Below the pieces are notes generated by a model that saw only the letters and a list, made by a program, of their open reading frames with translations, did no database searches and had not been told where the DNA came from. The position numbers and the translations under genes were made by a program. Shown here in pieces: positions 11,084-20,590 of a stretch of 51,015 nt of DNA. The stretch comes from Tissierellia bacterium (GTDB taxonomy: Bacteria > Bacillota > Clostridia > Tissierellales > Tissierellaceae), in assembly GCA_012735245.1 (NCBI GenBank), contig JAAYHU010000044.1:1-51015 (forward strand), given 5' to 3'. The stretch's first letter is position 1; every line of letters begins with the position of its first letter.

Positions 11084-11107
11084 GGCCCCTGTCTGGAGGC
11101 CTTTTTA
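11082..11107 (+). terminator. Terminator or attenuator between rpmH and rnpA
   Basis: AAGGCC/GGCCTT arms around a short loop are followed by TTTTTA. This probably lowers read-through so that rnpA is made in smaller amount than the ribosomal protein. Confidence 0.75.
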
Positions 11108-11139
11108 TTACTTGATGCCCTATATGGAGATGGATTTTA

Positions 11140-11481
11140 ATGAAAAAAGAAAACAGATTAAGAAGTAATATGGAGTTTAAAAGGGTCTATAGTAAAGGAA
11201 AAAATTATTGGAATAGGAATTTGATTCTTTATGTGAGGAAAAATAATACAAATATTACAAGGATTGGATTTTCAGTAAGCAAGAAGATTGGGAAATCTGT
11301 AGTAAGAAACAAGGTAAAAAGAAGAATGAGAGAGATATGTAGATTGAGATTAGACCAATTGAAAGAAGGATACGATTTGGTATTTATACCAAAGAAAAAT
11401 GTTGTAGATTTGACTTATAAAGAATTAGAAAGTGCAATGCTTCATATATTAAGACTAGGGAAGCTTTTGAAAGACGAGTGA
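11140..11481 (+). CDS. rnpA: Ribonuclease P protein component
   Basis: A 113-residue basic protein subunit that binds the RNase P RNA for 5' maturation of pre-tRNA. The RNR signature is [16 protein letters not shown] (about residues 54-69), preceded by [12 protein letters not shown]. The start has GGAGATGG upstream. It lies between rpmH and yidD as in most Firmicutes. Confidence 0.95.
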   Translation: MKKENRLRSNMEFKRVYSKGKNYWNRNLILYVRKNNTNITRIGFSVSKKIGKSVVRNKVKRRMREICRLRLDQLKEGYDLVFIPKKNVVDLTYKELESAMLHILRLGKLLKDE

Positions 11482-11485
11482 TATA

Positions 11486-11701
11486 ATGTCCAAATTGGTT
11501 ATTTTAATGATTAAGTTATACCAGAAAACTTTTTCAAGGTATATATTTATAGGAAGGAATTGCAGATTTTATCCTACTTGTTCTGAATATTCTATACAGG
11601 CTTATGAGAAATATGGCTTCTTTAGAGGAACTTTCTTAACTATTAAAAGAATACTAAAATGTAATCCATTTAATCCCGGAGGATATGATCCGCTTAAATG
11701 A
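11486..11701 (+). CDS. yidD: Membrane protein insertion efficiency factor YidD
   Basis: A 71-residue protein with the family signature [19 protein letters not shown] in the middle and [11 protein letters not shown] near the C-terminus. The N-terminal segment is probably an amphipathic membrane-associated helix. It assists YidC-dependent insertion. It starts 4 nt after the rnpA stop and is followed 14 nt later by yidC, so the three are co-transcribed. Confidence 0.95.
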   Translation: MSKLVILMIKLYQKTFSRYIFIGRNCRFYPTCSEYSIQAYEKYGFFRGTFLTIKRILKCNPFNPGGYDPLK

Positions 11702-11715
11702 TAGGAGGTTAACAA

Positions 11716-12420
11716 ATGTCTAATTTTTTGGGTAATTTACTAGGCTCGTTATTAAAGTTTGTGTATGATACTGTTTCCATGATCGGTAATGAACCTAAAT
11801 ACCTATCCTTTTATGCAATGGCTGTTATTATAACTACTATACTATTTAAATTAATTTTACTACCTGTTAGTTTTCAGCAAAGTAAATCTTCGAAAAAAAT
11901 GGCTGAACTTCAACCTAAGCTTAAAGAAATACAGAAAAAATATAAAAATGATCCTCAGACAATGCAAGCAAAAACTATGGAACTGTACAAGGAAGCGAAA
12001 TATAATCCTGCTTCTGGATGTTTAATTTTATTGGTTCAAGTCCCTATCATTTTGGCATTCTTTAAGGTAATGCGTGAACCTACCGTTTTTGCTTTTAAAG
12101 ATATTGAAGTTTATGAAGCTATGAACAAATCCTTCTTATGGATTAATAATTTAGAAAATCCTGATCCATTTATGTGGGGTCTACCTTTATTAGCTGGAAT
12201 TACAACTTATATACAATCTGCTGTAATGAGTGCCGTTCAAGATCCTCAAACCCGTGAAAGTATGAAGACTATGAATATTATTCTTCCTGTTTTCATTTTT
12301 ATGGCTGCCAGGAGTTTCCCAGCTGGTCTTGCACTTTATTGGGTTGTAAGTAATATTTTCTCGATAGTTCAACAGCTGATTTCCAATAGGTCTTTAGCTA
12401 AGGTTAAGGAGGAGAATTAA
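11716..12420 (+). CDS. yidC: Membrane protein insertase YidC/SpoIIIJ
   Basis: A 234-residue insertase of the short Gram-positive type. Hydrophobic segments lie near residues 30-55, 97-118, 155-173 and 186-222. The cytoplasmic hairpin after the first core helix is charged (QSKSSKKMAELQPKLKEIQK). The hydrophilic-groove positive charge seems to be a Lys (TTILFKLILLP) rather than the common Arg. I see no lipobox cysteine at the N-terminus. A TAGGAGG site precedes the ATG. It acts in the plasma membrane with YidD and Sec. Confidence 0.95.
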   Translation: MSNFLGNLLGSLLKFVYDTVSMIGNEPKYLSFYAMAVIITTILFKLILLPVSFQQSKSSKKMAELQPKLKEIQKKYKNDPQTMQAKTMELYKEAKYNPASGCLILLVQVPIILAFFKVMREPTVFAFKDIEVYEAMNKSFLWINNLENPDPFMWGLPLLAGITTYIQSAVMSAVQDPQTRESMKTMNIILPVFIFMAARSFPAGLALYWVVSNIFSIVQQLISNRSLAKVKEEN

Positions 12421-12424
12421 GACG

Positions 12425-13051
12425 ATGAGATCGGTTATTAGGATAGCAAAAACTATTGACGATGCTGTAAGTGAAGCTTTGTCGGAGTTGAATGTAAGTA
12501 AGGAAGACGTGAAGATTGAGATTCTAGAAGAGCCAAGTAAGGGATTGTTTGGTTTAATCGGTGGAAAAGATGCTGTGGTAAAGGTGACAGTAGTATATGA
12601 CCCAGTTGAGATAGCTGAAAACTTCATTTCTAAATTATTAGCTTCTATGAATATTAGGGCAGTTGCTGTAGTAAAGAAAGAAGAAGATTTTATAAAGGTG
12701 AATATAACAGATATTAACTCTACTGATATGGGAATATTAATCGGTAAAAGAGGAAATACATTAGATTCAGTGCAATACTTGCTTAGTTTAGTTCTTAATA
12801 AGAAAAAGGATAAATATATTAAGGTACTTGTAGACGTAGAAGGATATAGGGCAAAAAGAGAAGAAACATTAATTAGATTGGCAAATAAAATGGCTGAAAA
12901 GGCCAGATATTCTAGAAGAACAGTTAAGCTGGAACCTATGAATCCTTATGAGAGGAGAATAATCCATTCCGCTTTACAAAATATGGATGGCATAACTACT
13001 TACAGTGAAGGAGACGAACCTTACAGGAGAGTAGTTATTCAATACAAGTAA
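12425..13051 (+). CDS. jag: RNA-binding protein Jag/KhpB
   Basis: A 208-residue protein with three parts. The Jag_N domain spans about residues 1-52 (KGLFGLIGGKDAVV at its end). A KH domain contains GILIGKRGNTLDSVQYLLS. A C-terminal R3H domain contains NPYERRIIHSALQ. The family binds RNA with KhpA and affects cell-envelope gene expression. It starts 4 nt after yidC behind AAGGAGGAG and is co-transcribed with it. Confidence 0.95.
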   Translation: MRSVIRIAKTIDDAVSEALSELNVSKEDVKIEILEEPSKGLFGLIGGKDAVVKVTVVYDPVEIAENFISKLLASMNIRAVAVVKKEEDFIKVNITDINSTDMGILIGKRGNTLDSVQYLLSLVLNKKKDKYIKVLVDVEGYRAKREETLIRLANKMAEKARYSRRTVKLEPMNPYERRIIHSALQNMDGITTYSEGDEPYRRVVIQYK

Positions 13052-13055
13052 TTGC

Positions 13056-13080
13056 AACCCAGTATTTTACTGGGTTATTC
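13056..13080 (+). terminator. jag terminator
   Basis: A nine-base-pair hairpin (AACCCAGTA, loop TTT, TACTGGGTT) begins a few bases after the jag stop. The tail is only moderately T-rich, so it may be leaky. Confidence 0.7.
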
Positions 13081-13125
13081 TAATTAAATGGGAATTTTTA
13101 TGTTTTTTATAGATATAGGATTTTT

Positions 13126-13134
13126 TGGTATACT
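13126..13134 (+). promoter_or_regulatory. Candidate extended -10 promoter for mnmE
   Basis: TGG-TATACT forms an extended -10 element about 38 nt before the mnmE start. The -35 17 nt upstream is weak (TTTATA). It follows the jag terminator, so a new transcript here would make sense. Confidence 0.5.
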
Positions 13135-13171
13135 ATTCTTGTAGATATATTAATCTTAATGAGGTGGTAAT

Positions 13172-14545
13172 GTGACTATTGCTGCTATTTCAACTGCAGT
13201 TGGTGAAGCTGGCATTGGTATTGTTAGAATCAGTGGTAAAAAATCCTTAGAAATTGCAAATAAGGTCTTTAAGGGTAATAAGGTTGAAGAATTAAATGAA
13301 GGCCATAGTAAAAGGCTGGTCTATGGCCACATTGTAGATAGAGAAAATAATAAGATAATAGATGAAGTCCTTATATCCTTCATGAAGGGGCCCCATACCT
13401 ATACTAGGGAAGATATGGTTGAAATCTATTGTCATGGAGGAATTATTTCGGTTAGGAAGGTTTTAGACCTGGTATTAAAAAATGGAGCAAGATTGGCAGA
13501 ACCAGGAGAATTTACTAAAAGGGCATTCTTAAATGGAAGGCTAGACCTATCTCAGGCTGAAGCAGTTATAGATATGATTAGGGCAAAGACAGATAAGAGT
13601 TTTGAGACTTCCCTCAATCAATTGGAAGGTTCTATTTCTGCGAAGATCAAGGAAATAAGGGATATTTTATTAGAAATGATAGCCCATGTGGAAGCATCTA
13701 TAGATTTTCCCGATGAAGATATAGAAGAGGTCACCTATGAGGACTTAGAGGAAAGGGCCCTTAAGGTTAAGGAGAAGATAGAAAAACTACTTGAAACTGC
13801 TGATAGGGGCAGGATCTTAAGGGATGGCTTAAATACAGTAATTTTAGGTAAACCAAATGTTGGAAAATCCTCTTTATTGAATGCTATTTTAAGGGAAAAC
13901 CGTGCCATAGTAACAGATATACCAGGTACTACTAGGGACATAATTGAAGAATATGTAAATATAGATGGCATCCCCCTTAGGATAATAGACACTGCTGGAA
14001 TTAGAAAGACAGAAGATATAGTTGAGCAAATAGGTGTTAACAGGGCAAAGAAATCAGTAGAAAAGGCAGATTTAATCATTGCAGTATTTGATATTTCTAG
14101 GGAATTATCAGATGAAGATTTTCAAATTATAGATATTGTGAAGGATAAAAAGAGTATTATACTTTTAAATAAAATAGATTTACCTAACAAGTTTTCCAAA
14201 TCCTATATTCAGTCTCTAATTGGAGATAAGCTGATAATAGAAACATCTGTCGCCTCTGGAATAGGTGTAGAAGTATTGGAAAAGAGTATAAAAGATATGT
14301 TTTATAGCGGTGAAGTTGAAATACATTCAGATACTGTAATTACAAATCTTAGACATAAAAACCAACTGGAAAAGGCATTGGAGAATATTAACAGCGCCTT
14401 AAATGATATTAGAAACTATATTCCAATCGATTGTATTGAAGTTGATTTAAAGAACTGCTGGGATAACTTAGGTGAAATATCAGGTGAAACAATAGATGAA
14501 GATATTTTAGATAAGATTTTCTCTGAATTCTGCATTGGTAAATAA
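13172..14545 (+). CDS. mnmE: tRNA modification GTPase MnmE
   Basis: With MnmG it adds the aminomethyl/carboxymethylaminomethyl group to U34 of certain tRNAs. At 457 residues it has normal length. The N-terminal folate-binding domain starts TIAAISTAVGEAGIGIVRIS. The G domain has G1 GKPNVGKSS, the DIPGTTRD switch, DTAGIR and NKID. The C-terminus ends in the catalytic FCIGK. The start codon is GTG at 13172 with GAGGTGG about 7 nt upstream. An ATG two bases earlier is followed at once by TGA. Confidence 0.97.
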   Translation: MTIAAISTAVGEAGIGIVRISGKKSLEIANKVFKGNKVEELNEGHSKRLVYGHIVDRENNKIIDEVLISFMKGPHTYTREDMVEIYCHGGIISVRKVLDLVLKNGARLAEPGEFTKRAFLNGRLDLSQAEAVIDMIRAKTDKSFETSLNQLEGSISAKIKEIRDILLEMIAHVEASIDFPDEDIEEVTYEDLEERALKVKEKIEKLLETADRGRILRDGLNTVILGKPNVGKSSLLNAILRENRAIVTDIPGTTRDIIEEYVNIDGIPLRIIDTAGIRKTEDIVEQIGVNRAKKSVEKADLIIAVFDISRELSDEDFQIIDIVKDKKSIILLNKIDLPNKFSKSYIQSLIGDKLIIETSVASGIGVEVLEKSIKDMFYSGEVEIHSDTVITNLRHKNQLEKALENINSALNDIRNYIPIDCIEVDLKNCWDNLGEISGETIDEDILDKIFSEFCIGK

Positions 14546-14653
14546 TACAATTGACAATCCGCCATATACAATTCACAATTTAGTATGGGATTTCTTTTGA
14601 TAAAGCAAATCCTTAATGAGAATAATTCTCTTATTTTAGAAGGGTGATATTTA

Positions 14654-16567
14654 ATGAAGGAAATTAAAAAATTTATAGCAGGTGATTACGATGTAATAGT
14701 TGTAGGTGCTGGACATGCAGGTGTTGAAGCTGCCTTAGCTAGTGCAAGGATGGGATTAAATACTATGATAATGACCATGAACCTTGATTCCATTGCAGCT
14801 TTATCTTGTAATCCAAATATTGGGGGAACAGGAAAGGGTCATTTAGTAAGGGAAATCGATGCCCTTGGAGGAGAAATGGCTTTAAATATAGATAGGTCTT
14901 TTATACAATCTAGAATGCTCAATACTTCTAAGGGGCCTGCAGTTCATTCTCTTAGAGTACAGGCTGATAAGAAAAAATACCATATAGAAATGAAAAAGGT
15001 ATTGGAAAATGAGCCAAATTTAACTTTAAGACAAGCTGAAGTAATAGATGTTTTGCTTGAAAATGATGAAGTTAGAGGTGTTTTAACTAGAACAGGTGCT
15101 GTATATAATTGTAAGGCCGTTGTCCTAGCAACTGGAACTTACCTAAGGGGCCGGGTTTTTATAGGTGAAGTAAACTATGAATCTGGACCAGATGGAATGT
15201 TTCCTTCCATCTTATTATCTGATGCTTTAAAGGCTAAGGGTTTTAAACTAAGAAGGCTTAAAACAGGAACTCCAGCCAGGGTTCATAGGGACAGTATTGA
15301 TTTTTCTAAAATGGAAATTCAACCTGGGGATGAGGAAATAATTCCTTTCTCATTTATGAATATGGGCAAGGATTTTAACATAAAGCAAGAACCTTGCTAT
15401 TTAACCTATACTACGGAAAAAATGCATGAAATTATAAGGAAAAACTTGCATAGATCTCCTATGTATTCTGGAGAAATAGACGGAGTCGGGCCTAGATACT
15501 GCCCATCTATTGAGGATAAGGTAGTAAGGTTTGCCGACAAAAAGAAACATCAAGTATTTATTGAGCCAGAAGGCCTAGATACAAAGGAAATGTATGTTCA
15601 AGGTGTTAGTTCTACATTACCAGAAGAAGTACAATTGGAGATGTATAGGGAAATAATAGGGCTAGAAAATGTTCAATTTATGAGATCAGCCTATGCCATC
15701 GAATATGATGCAATAGATGCTACAATTTTAAAGAGGACCCTAGAGCATAAGGAAATAAAAAATCTTTTCTTTGCAGGACAAATAAATGGCTCATCTGGTT
15801 ACGAAGAAGCTGCTGCTCAAGGTTTAATAGCTGGAATCAATGCAGCATTAAATATTAAAGGTGAAGAGCCATTTATACTAGATAGGTCGGAGGCCTATAT
15901 TGGTGTATTAATTGACGATTTAGTTACTAAGAAAACTGATGAACCTTATAGGATGATGACATCACGGGCTGAATATAGGCTTACTTTGCGACAAGATAAT
16001 GCAGATTTAAGGCTTACTGAAAAGGGATACAAGCTTGGCCTGGTAACAGAAGAAAGATATAGAAGAACCATGGAAAAGAAGAAGGCAATTGAAAGTGAAC
16101 TTGAAAGATTAAAGAAGGTACAAATAAATCCTACAAAGGAAAACAACCAAATACTAGAAAGTTTAAATAGTACTCCAATTAAAAATCCAATGACCTTATA
16201 CGATTTGATAAAGAGGCCAGAATTAGGATATGATATCTTAAAGCCCCTTGATCCAGATAGGCCTGAATTGTTAAGGGAAATTAGGTTACAAGTGGAAACT
16301 GAAATAAAATATGAAGGATATATAAAGAAGCAAATGATGCAAATTGAGCAATTTAAAAAGCTAGAAAATAAAAAATTGGATCCAGACTTAGATTATAATG
16401 AAATCAAGGGATTAAGTAATGAAGCAAAGCAAAAACTAAACGATATTAAGCCTGATTCAGTAGGGCAAGCTTCAAGAATTTCAGGAGTTTCTCCTTCAGA
16501 TATCAATGTATTATTAATATATCTGGAGCAAAAAAGAAGGAAGGAAAGGAAAGAGGTTAATGAATAG
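14654..16567 (+). CDS. mnmG: tRNA uridine-5-carboxymethylaminomethyl modification enzyme MnmG
   Basis: A 637-residue FAD-dependent partner of MnmE. The dinucleotide-binding motif [17 protein letters not shown] is near residue 18. The conserved [21 protein letters not shown] and the [10 protein letters not shown] segment follow. The C-terminal helical domain ends near [19 protein letters not shown]. Its last 8 nt overlap the rsmG start, so the two are translationally coupled. An AGAAGGGTG site precedes the ATG. Confidence 0.97.
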   Translation: MKEIKKFIAGDYDVIVVGAGHAGVEAALASARMGLNTMIMTMNLDSIAALSCNPNIGGTGKGHLVREIDALGGEMALNIDRSFIQSRMLNTSKGPAVHSLRVQADKKKYHIEMKKVLENEPNLTLRQAEVIDVLLENDEVRGVLTRTGAVYNCKAVVLATGTYLRGRVFIGEVNYESGPDGMFPSILLSDALKAKGFKLRRLKTGTPARVHRDSIDFSKMEIQPGDEEIIPFSFMNMGKDFNIKQEPCYLTYTTEKMHEIIRKNLHRSPMYSGEIDGVGPRYCPSIEDKVVRFADKKKHQVFIEPEGLDTKEMYVQGVSSTLPEEVQLEMYREIIGLENVQFMRSAYAIEYDAIDATILKRTLEHKEIKNLFFAGQINGSSGYEEAAAQGLIAGINAALNIKGEEPFILDRSEAYIGVLIDDLVTKKTDEPYRMMTSRAEYRLTLRQDNADLRLTEKGYKLGLVTEERYRRTMEKKKAIESELERLKKVQINPTKENNQILESLNSTPIKNPMTLYDLIKRPELGYDILKPLDPDRPELLREIRLQVETEIKYEGYIKKQMMQIEQFKKLENKKLDPDLDYNEIKGLSNEAKQKLNDIKPDSVGQASRISGVSPSDINVLLIYLEQKRRKERKEVNE

Positions 16568-17276
16568 CATAGAAGCCTTGTTAAAAGGGGTAGGAGATCT
16601 TAATATAGAATTATCCCAAGTGCAAGCTGAAAGATTTGTTAAATATAAGGAACTATTAAAAGAATGGAATAAAAAGATTAATATAACCGCAATTACAGAG
16701 GATGATGAAATAGACATAAAACATTTTTTAGATAGTTTAACTCCAGTAACTACTAGGCTATTTGAAAATAGTATTAAGCTAATAGATATAGGAACTGGAG
16801 GAGGATTTCCTGGCCTGCCTCTTAAAATTTACAATGAAGGACTTAAAGTAACATTGTTAGATAGTTTAAATAAAAGAATTGCATTTTTAAAAGAAGTAAT
16901 TGAAGCCCTTGGACTAAAAGATATAGAGGCCATACATGGTAGGGCAGAGGAGTTTGGGAGAAAAGAAGACTTTCGTGAACAATACGATATTTCCATTTCT
17001 AGGGCAGTAGCTTCATTAAACACTTTAAGCGAATACTGTATTCCCTTCGTAAAAGTAGGTGGATATTTTGTTTCCATGAAAGGGCCTGATGTAGAAGATG
17101 AACTTAGGGAGGCTGAAGGGGGAATAAAAATACTAGGAGGAAAAATAGTTGAAGTAGCAACTGTTAAAATTCCTCTATCAGATATTGTTCATACTTTGAT
17201 AATAATAGAAAAAATAAAAGAAACACCGACAAAATATCCTAGGGCAGGTGGAAAACCAAAGAAAAATCCTTTATAA
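16560..17276 (+). CDS. rsmG: 16S rRNA (guanine-527-N7)-methyltransferase RsmG
   Basis: A 238-residue SAM-dependent methyltransferase that modifies G527 of 16S rRNA. SAM motif I is [17 protein letters not shown] near residues 78-94. The family segment [19 protein letters not shown] follows. The C-terminus is basic ([12 protein letters not shown]), as usual. The start lies inside mnmG, with AAAGAGG upstream. Loss of this enzyme gives low-level streptomycin resistance in other bacteria (family knowledge). Confidence 0.96.
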   Translation: MNSIEALLKGVGDLNIELSQVQAERFVKYKELLKEWNKKINITAITEDDEIDIKHFLDSLTPVTTRLFENSIKLIDIGTGGGFPGLPLKIYNEGLKVTLLDSLNKRIAFLKEVIEALGLKDIEAIHGRAEEFGRKEDFREQYDISISRAVASLNTLSEYCIPFVKVGGYFVSMKGPDVEDELREAEGGIKILGGKIVEVATVKIPLSDIVHTLIIIEKIKETPTKYPRAGGKPKKNPL

Positions 17277-17375
17277 TTTAGAGGAATTTGTAGGAAAAAA
17301 CTTGGGTAATAAAGCAGGAAATATTTAAGTAAATATTGAATAATATATAAAACTCAAGTGGGAAGAGGGATGAAT

Positions 17376-18170
17376 ATGAAAAACGTTCAATCGGAAATAA
17401 AGTACATTCCTATTGATGAAATTAGACCAAATCCATATCAGCCTAGAAGAGATTTTAATAAAAAATCCTTAGAAGAACTAAGCCAATCTATTAAGGCCTT
17501 TGGAGTTATCCAGCCAATTAGCGTTAGAAAGATTAAGGAAAACTCATATGAATTAATAGCAGGAGAAAGAAGGCTAAGGGCCTCCCAATTGGCTAAGCTA
17601 GATAGGATTCCTGCCATAGTAGTAGAATATAGGGATAAAGAGTCAGCCCTAATTGCTTTGATGGAGAACTTACAAAGAGAAGACTTAAATTTTATTGAGG
17701 AAGCAGAGGGGTACAATAACCTTATTGTTGACCATGGATTTACCCAGCAGGAAATAGCAGAAAAAATAGGTAAAAGCCAGTCTACAATTGCCAACAAGTT
17801 AAGGCTTTTGAAGCTGCCAGAGGATATAAAAAGAGACTTAATCAAGTATAATCTAACAGAAAGACATGGACGAGCCCTGCTAAAACTGACAGATGATGAC
17901 TTAAGGAGAAAAGTATTAGAAAAAATTGTTAAAAATGATTTAAATGTTAAAAAGTCGGAAGCCTTAGTAGATGGAATCTTAGATGATTTAACTAAAAGGG
18001 ATGAAAAGGAAAGTAAGCAAAATATTAAAAGTTTAATTAACATTAGGATTTATTTAAACACTATAAAGAAAGCTTATTCGGCAATTAAGGAGACTGGAAT
18101 TAAGGCTGAATATAAGGAAATAGATAAGGGAGATCATGTAGAAGTAGTAGTTAAAATACCTAAGAAATAG
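17376..18170 (+). CDS. noc: Nucleoid occlusion protein Noc / ParB paralogue
   Basis: A 264-residue ParB/Noc family CTPase. The ParB N-terminal domain begins YIPIDEIRPNPYQPRRDF. The CTP-binding box is GERRLRASQ and the arginine-patch segment is ENLQREDLNFIEEAEGY. A helix-turn-helix follows (TQQEIAEKIGKSQSTIANKLRLL). I chose the ATG at 17376, with AGAGGG 5 nt upstream; GTG 17358 and ATG 17370 lie on or before this site. Position directly behind rsmG is that of noc, and a Noc-box-like palindrome lies at 18209. A second parB is at 26787, so the two are distinct paralogues. Confidence 0.85.
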   Translation: MKNVQSEIKYIPIDEIRPNPYQPRRDFNKKSLEELSQSIKAFGVIQPISVRKIKENSYELIAGERRLRASQLAKLDRIPAIVVEYRDKESALIALMENLQREDLNFIEEAEGYNNLIVDHGFTQQEIAEKIGKSQSTIANKLRLLKLPEDIKRDLIKYNLTERHGRALLKLTDDDLRRKVLEKIVKNDLNVKKSEALVDGILDDLTKRDEKESKQNIKSLINIRIYLNTIKKAYSAIKETGIKAEYKEIDKGDHVEVVVKIPKK

Positions 18171-18204
18171 AGGAAGTCAAGCAAAATTGACTTCCTCTTT
18201 TTTT
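18169..18204 (+). terminator. noc terminator
   Basis: A perfect 12-bp stem (AGAGGAAGTCAA/TTGACTTCCTCT, loop GCAAAA) is followed by TTTTTT. It overlaps the noc stop region and lies between two convergent genes. Confidence 0.93.
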
Positions 18205-18951
18205 CTATATATCCCGGGAAATATTTAATAGTTCTGAAATTGTGACAAATTTATACCCCTTATTAAGTAATTCTGGTATTATTATTTTTAATGCTTCCAC
18301 TGTGTGGCTTTCATTTTTATACACATAATCGTGAAATAAAATAATATCCCCATTTTGAACCTTAGATAATGTAGTATTGACTATAGAGTCAACACCAGGA
18401 TTGCTCCAATCCTTTGAATCTTGATAGAAGGTCCAAAGGACTATTGGAATATCATCTGAACTTATAATTTCAATAACGTCCCTATTATAATTTCCGTAGG
18501 GAGGCCTGAACACCTTGGGCCTAATCTTAGCAATGGAGTAGATTATTTCCTGGGTTTTCTCAAATTCCTCCCTGATTTGTTTTTTTGTAGCCTTCCTCAT
18601 ATTTATATGTGAATAGGAGTGATTTCCTATTTCATGTCCTTCCTCTACTTGCCTTTTTATAATTTCAGGATATTTTTCTGCATGCATGCCTAGGACAAAA
18701 AATGTTGCCTTTATATCATATTCTTTTAATATATCTAAGATTTCAATGGTGTATTTTGGGTGAGGACCATCATCGAAACTTAGGGCTATGACTTTTTGTT
18801 TTTTTGTCCCCTTTGAAAATACAGCTTGATTTGTATCGATAGATACATAAATTGCCTTAGGATAAGAGTTAATAATACTTATTATCAATAGTAATATGGC
18901 CACTATTGCCATATTAAATAACTTGTGAATATCATTTGCCAACCTTCTCAT
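18205..18951 (-). CDS. Membrane-anchored polysaccharide deacetylase (NodB family)
   Basis: A 248-residue protein. An N-terminal hydrophobic segment (about residues 13-29) would anchor it, with the enzyme outside the membrane. Motif 1 is LSFDDGPHP (Asp60/Asp61). Motif 2 is HSYSH (His111, His115). Motif 3 is RPPYG near Arg149. The DSKDW motif sits near 178-182. The last motif is ILFHD (His207). The family removes N- or O-acetyl groups from cell-wall or spore-cortex glycans; the exact substrate cannot be told. It is convergent with noc. An AAGGAGCG site precedes the ATG. Confidence 0.9.
   Translation of the reverse strand: MRRLANDIHKLFNMAIVAILLLIISIINSYPKAIYVSIDTNQAVFSKGTKKQKVIALSFDDGPHPKYTIEILDILKEYDIKATFFVLGMHAEKYPEIIKRQVEEGHEIGNHSYSHINMRKATKKQIREEFEKTQEIIYSIAKIRPKVFRPPYGNYNRDVIEIISSDDIPIVLWTFYQDSKDWSNPGVDSIVNTTLSKVQNGDIILFHDYVYKNESHTVEALKIIIPELLNKGYKFVTISELLNISRDI
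18209..18222. promoter_or_regulatory. Noc-binding-site-like palindrome
   Basis: ATATCCCGGGAAAT matches the B. subtilis Noc-binding consensus ATTTCCCGGGAAAT at 13 of 14 positions. It lies 39 nt behind the noc stop, inside the last codons of the convergent deacetylase gene. Function as a Noc nucleation site is inferred. Confidence 0.65.
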
Positions 18952-19371
18952 ATGAACGCTCCTTAATTTTCCTAAATATTATGTATTAGATATATATTCC
19001 TTTGAAGCCATGTATTATTCCATTAAAGTATTTTCAATGTATTTATGGTGAATATATTCCATAATATTTTAATATTTTAAATCTTACCTTTTTGTTATAA
19101 AATCTACTTGAAATAGACATTTGCCTTATTCTTTCCTATTTTTTTCATTGTTTTGGGAAAAATGGCTAGAAATATTTTCCCAATCTCTTTTTAAAGAAAG
19201 GTAGAGTAAGGGAATGGGAGTTTCATATAATTTTCTATTTGCCATTTATATTCAAAAGGGGCCTAGACAAGAAAATTATAGGAGTAAAGATTTAATTAAC
19301 TATTTTAATAGTAGTTTTATATAAATAATCTTATATTGGGTAAAAATTAATAAAATACTGGAGGTGGTTTA
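18952..19371. other. Gene-free AT-rich stretch
   Basis: About 420 nt between two divergent genes. I see no frame with a ribosome site, no RNA gene, no terminator and no strong sigma-A promoter. It must contain the promoters of the deacetylase and of the DUF2007-like gene, but none can be placed with confidence. Confidence 0.5.
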
Positions 19372-19635
19372 ATGTCTAGAAGGGATAATCAAAGTCAAGA
19401 AAATAAAGACATTCAACTAAGGCTTCTAAAAACAGTAGACACTAACTTTGAACTAGATCTAATTACAAACTTATTAAAGGAAAATGATATACCCTATATT
19501 TTAAAAGACCATGGCACTGGGGGATATATGAGAATAATAAGTGGCAGCTCCATATACGGCACCGATATATTAGTGGAAGAATTATTTTTTGAAAAGGCAA
19601 AGGAAATCTTAAATTCAATTTCCTTAACTGAGTAA
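19372..19635 (+). CDS. DUF2007-like small protein
   Basis: An 87-residue soluble protein. The core LLKTVDTNFELDLITNLLKENDIPY and the end GTDILVEELFFEKAKEIL resemble the DUF2007 'putative signal transducing protein' fold. That is a short alpha/beta domain seen alone or at the end of other proteins. No catalytic residues are evident and the role is unknown. It starts behind TGGAGGTGG and is followed 27 nt later by a DUF4177-like gene, probably in the same transcript. Confidence 0.7.
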   Translation: MSRRDNQSQENKDIQLRLLKTVDTNFELDLITNLLKENDIPYILKDHGTGGYMRIISGSSIYGTDILVEELFFEKAKEILNSISLTE

Positions 19636-19662
19636 AAAATTACTTGTATTGGAGGTTAGCCT

Positions 19663-19854
19663 ATGTACGAATATAAGTTTGTTGAAGCAGATTTAGGTGG
19701 ATTTTTTTCTGTAGCAAATCATCGTCAGCTTATAGAGGAGCATGCAAAAAATGGTTGGAGATTAGTTCAAGTCCTTGCCTTTGACTATAATGTTCAAGGT
19801 AGGCCTAGAAGATATGAAATAATTTTTGAAAGAAAAGTTAAAGGGGATGACTAA
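19663..19854 (+). CDS. DUF4177-like small protein
   Basis: A 63-residue protein. The pattern MYEYKFVEADLGG, then LIEEHAKNGWRLVQVLA, then RRYEIIFERK is that of DUF4177, a small single-domain family. Function is unknown. TTGGAGGTTAG lies upstream of the ATG. It is probably in an operon with the preceding small gene. Confidence 0.72.
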   Translation: MYEYKFVEADLGGFFSVANHRQLIEEHAKNGWRLVQVLAFDYNVQGRPRRYEIIFERKVKGDD

Positions 19855-19972
19855 ATAAAAAAATAATAACCCTTAGTTTTCTTTTTGAGCCCATTGCTAT
19901 TCATAGCCATATTAGGTATTAATTTTATAAGCCCTAAAAATGAAAAAGTAGTTTTAAGGCCTAATTAAAAAT

Positions 19973-20001
19973 AAAAAAATGTTCCATGTGGAACATTTTT
20001 T
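19973..20001. promoter_or_regulatory. parS: parS-like site, degenerate, doubling as a hairpin
   Basis: TGTTCCATGTGGAACA at 19980-19995 is a perfect palindrome that differs from the canonical parS core (CACGTG) at the two central bases. It is flanked by an A-run and a T-run. It could therefore also act as a terminator for the converging DUF4177-like and DsbA-like genes. ParB binding is inferred. Confidence 0.6.
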
Positions 20002-20590
20002 AATCTTCTAATAAATCTTTCTTGAACTTTTTATATTCCTTTAATAAAGTTACCTTTTTACTGTCGTTTACAATAAAGGTTGGAACGCTGTCTACTTCAA
20101 ATACAGATACTAATTTATTGGATTCTTCAAAGACTTCATCAAAAGCATCACTGCTTATACAGTTATTCATCTCAACAATATTTAATCCTGCCTTTAAACC
20201 TATTTCGTTTAACACTGCTGATTCAGAAACATTTTTCCCATATTCAAAGATGGCTTTAAAGGCTTCTTTTGCAAATTCATAGAATTTACCTTCTTTCTCT
20301 GCGTAGAGGGCCCCTTTGTGTAATTTATGGGTGTTGAACTTCTTATATCTATTATTATAAATAAGTCCATATTCAGAACCTAGCCTTTCAATCCTTCTAA
20401 AACTCATATCTATTTTTTCTTTGGGAATACGCTTAGTCAAATCAGCTCCTTCTTCAGACAAACCTGGATCTAATTCATAGGGCAACCATTCAATATTTAT
20501 TTCAGGATGCTCCTCCTTTAATCTTTCTGCTATGGAAAACCCTATATAGCAAAAAGGACAGGCAAAATCTGAAAATATTTTGATATTCAC
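20000..20590 (-). CDS. DsbA-family oxidoreductase (FrnE-like)
   Basis: A 196-residue thioredoxin-fold protein. CPFC (Cys11, Cys14) follows IKIFSDFA, and the cis-proline loop is DSVPTFIVND near the C-terminus. The helical insertion and the WLPYELDPG segment resemble FrnE/2-hydroxychromene-2-carboxylate isomerase relatives. No signal peptide is seen, so it is probably cytoplasmic. I chose the GTG at 20590 because AAGGGAGTGG lies about 5 nt upstream. The frame extends to 20650 but without a ribosome site. The substrate is unknown. Confidence 0.85.
   Translation of the reverse strand: MNIKIFSDFACPFCYIGFSIAERLKEEHPEINIEWLPYELDPGLSEEGADLTKRIPKEKIDMSFRRIERLGSEYGLIYNNRYKKFNTHKLHKGALYAEKEGKFYEFAKEAFKAIFEYGKNVSESAVLNEIGLKAGLNIVEMNNCISSDAFDEVFEESNKLVSVFEVDSVPTFIVNDSKKVTLLKEYKKFKKDLLED

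Noticed and set aside
19855-19979. Hydrophobic frame ending SPKNEKVVLRPN before the parS-like site
   Set aside because: It has no start codon with a ribosome site and is only about 35 codons long. It may be a relic, but the evidence is too thin.
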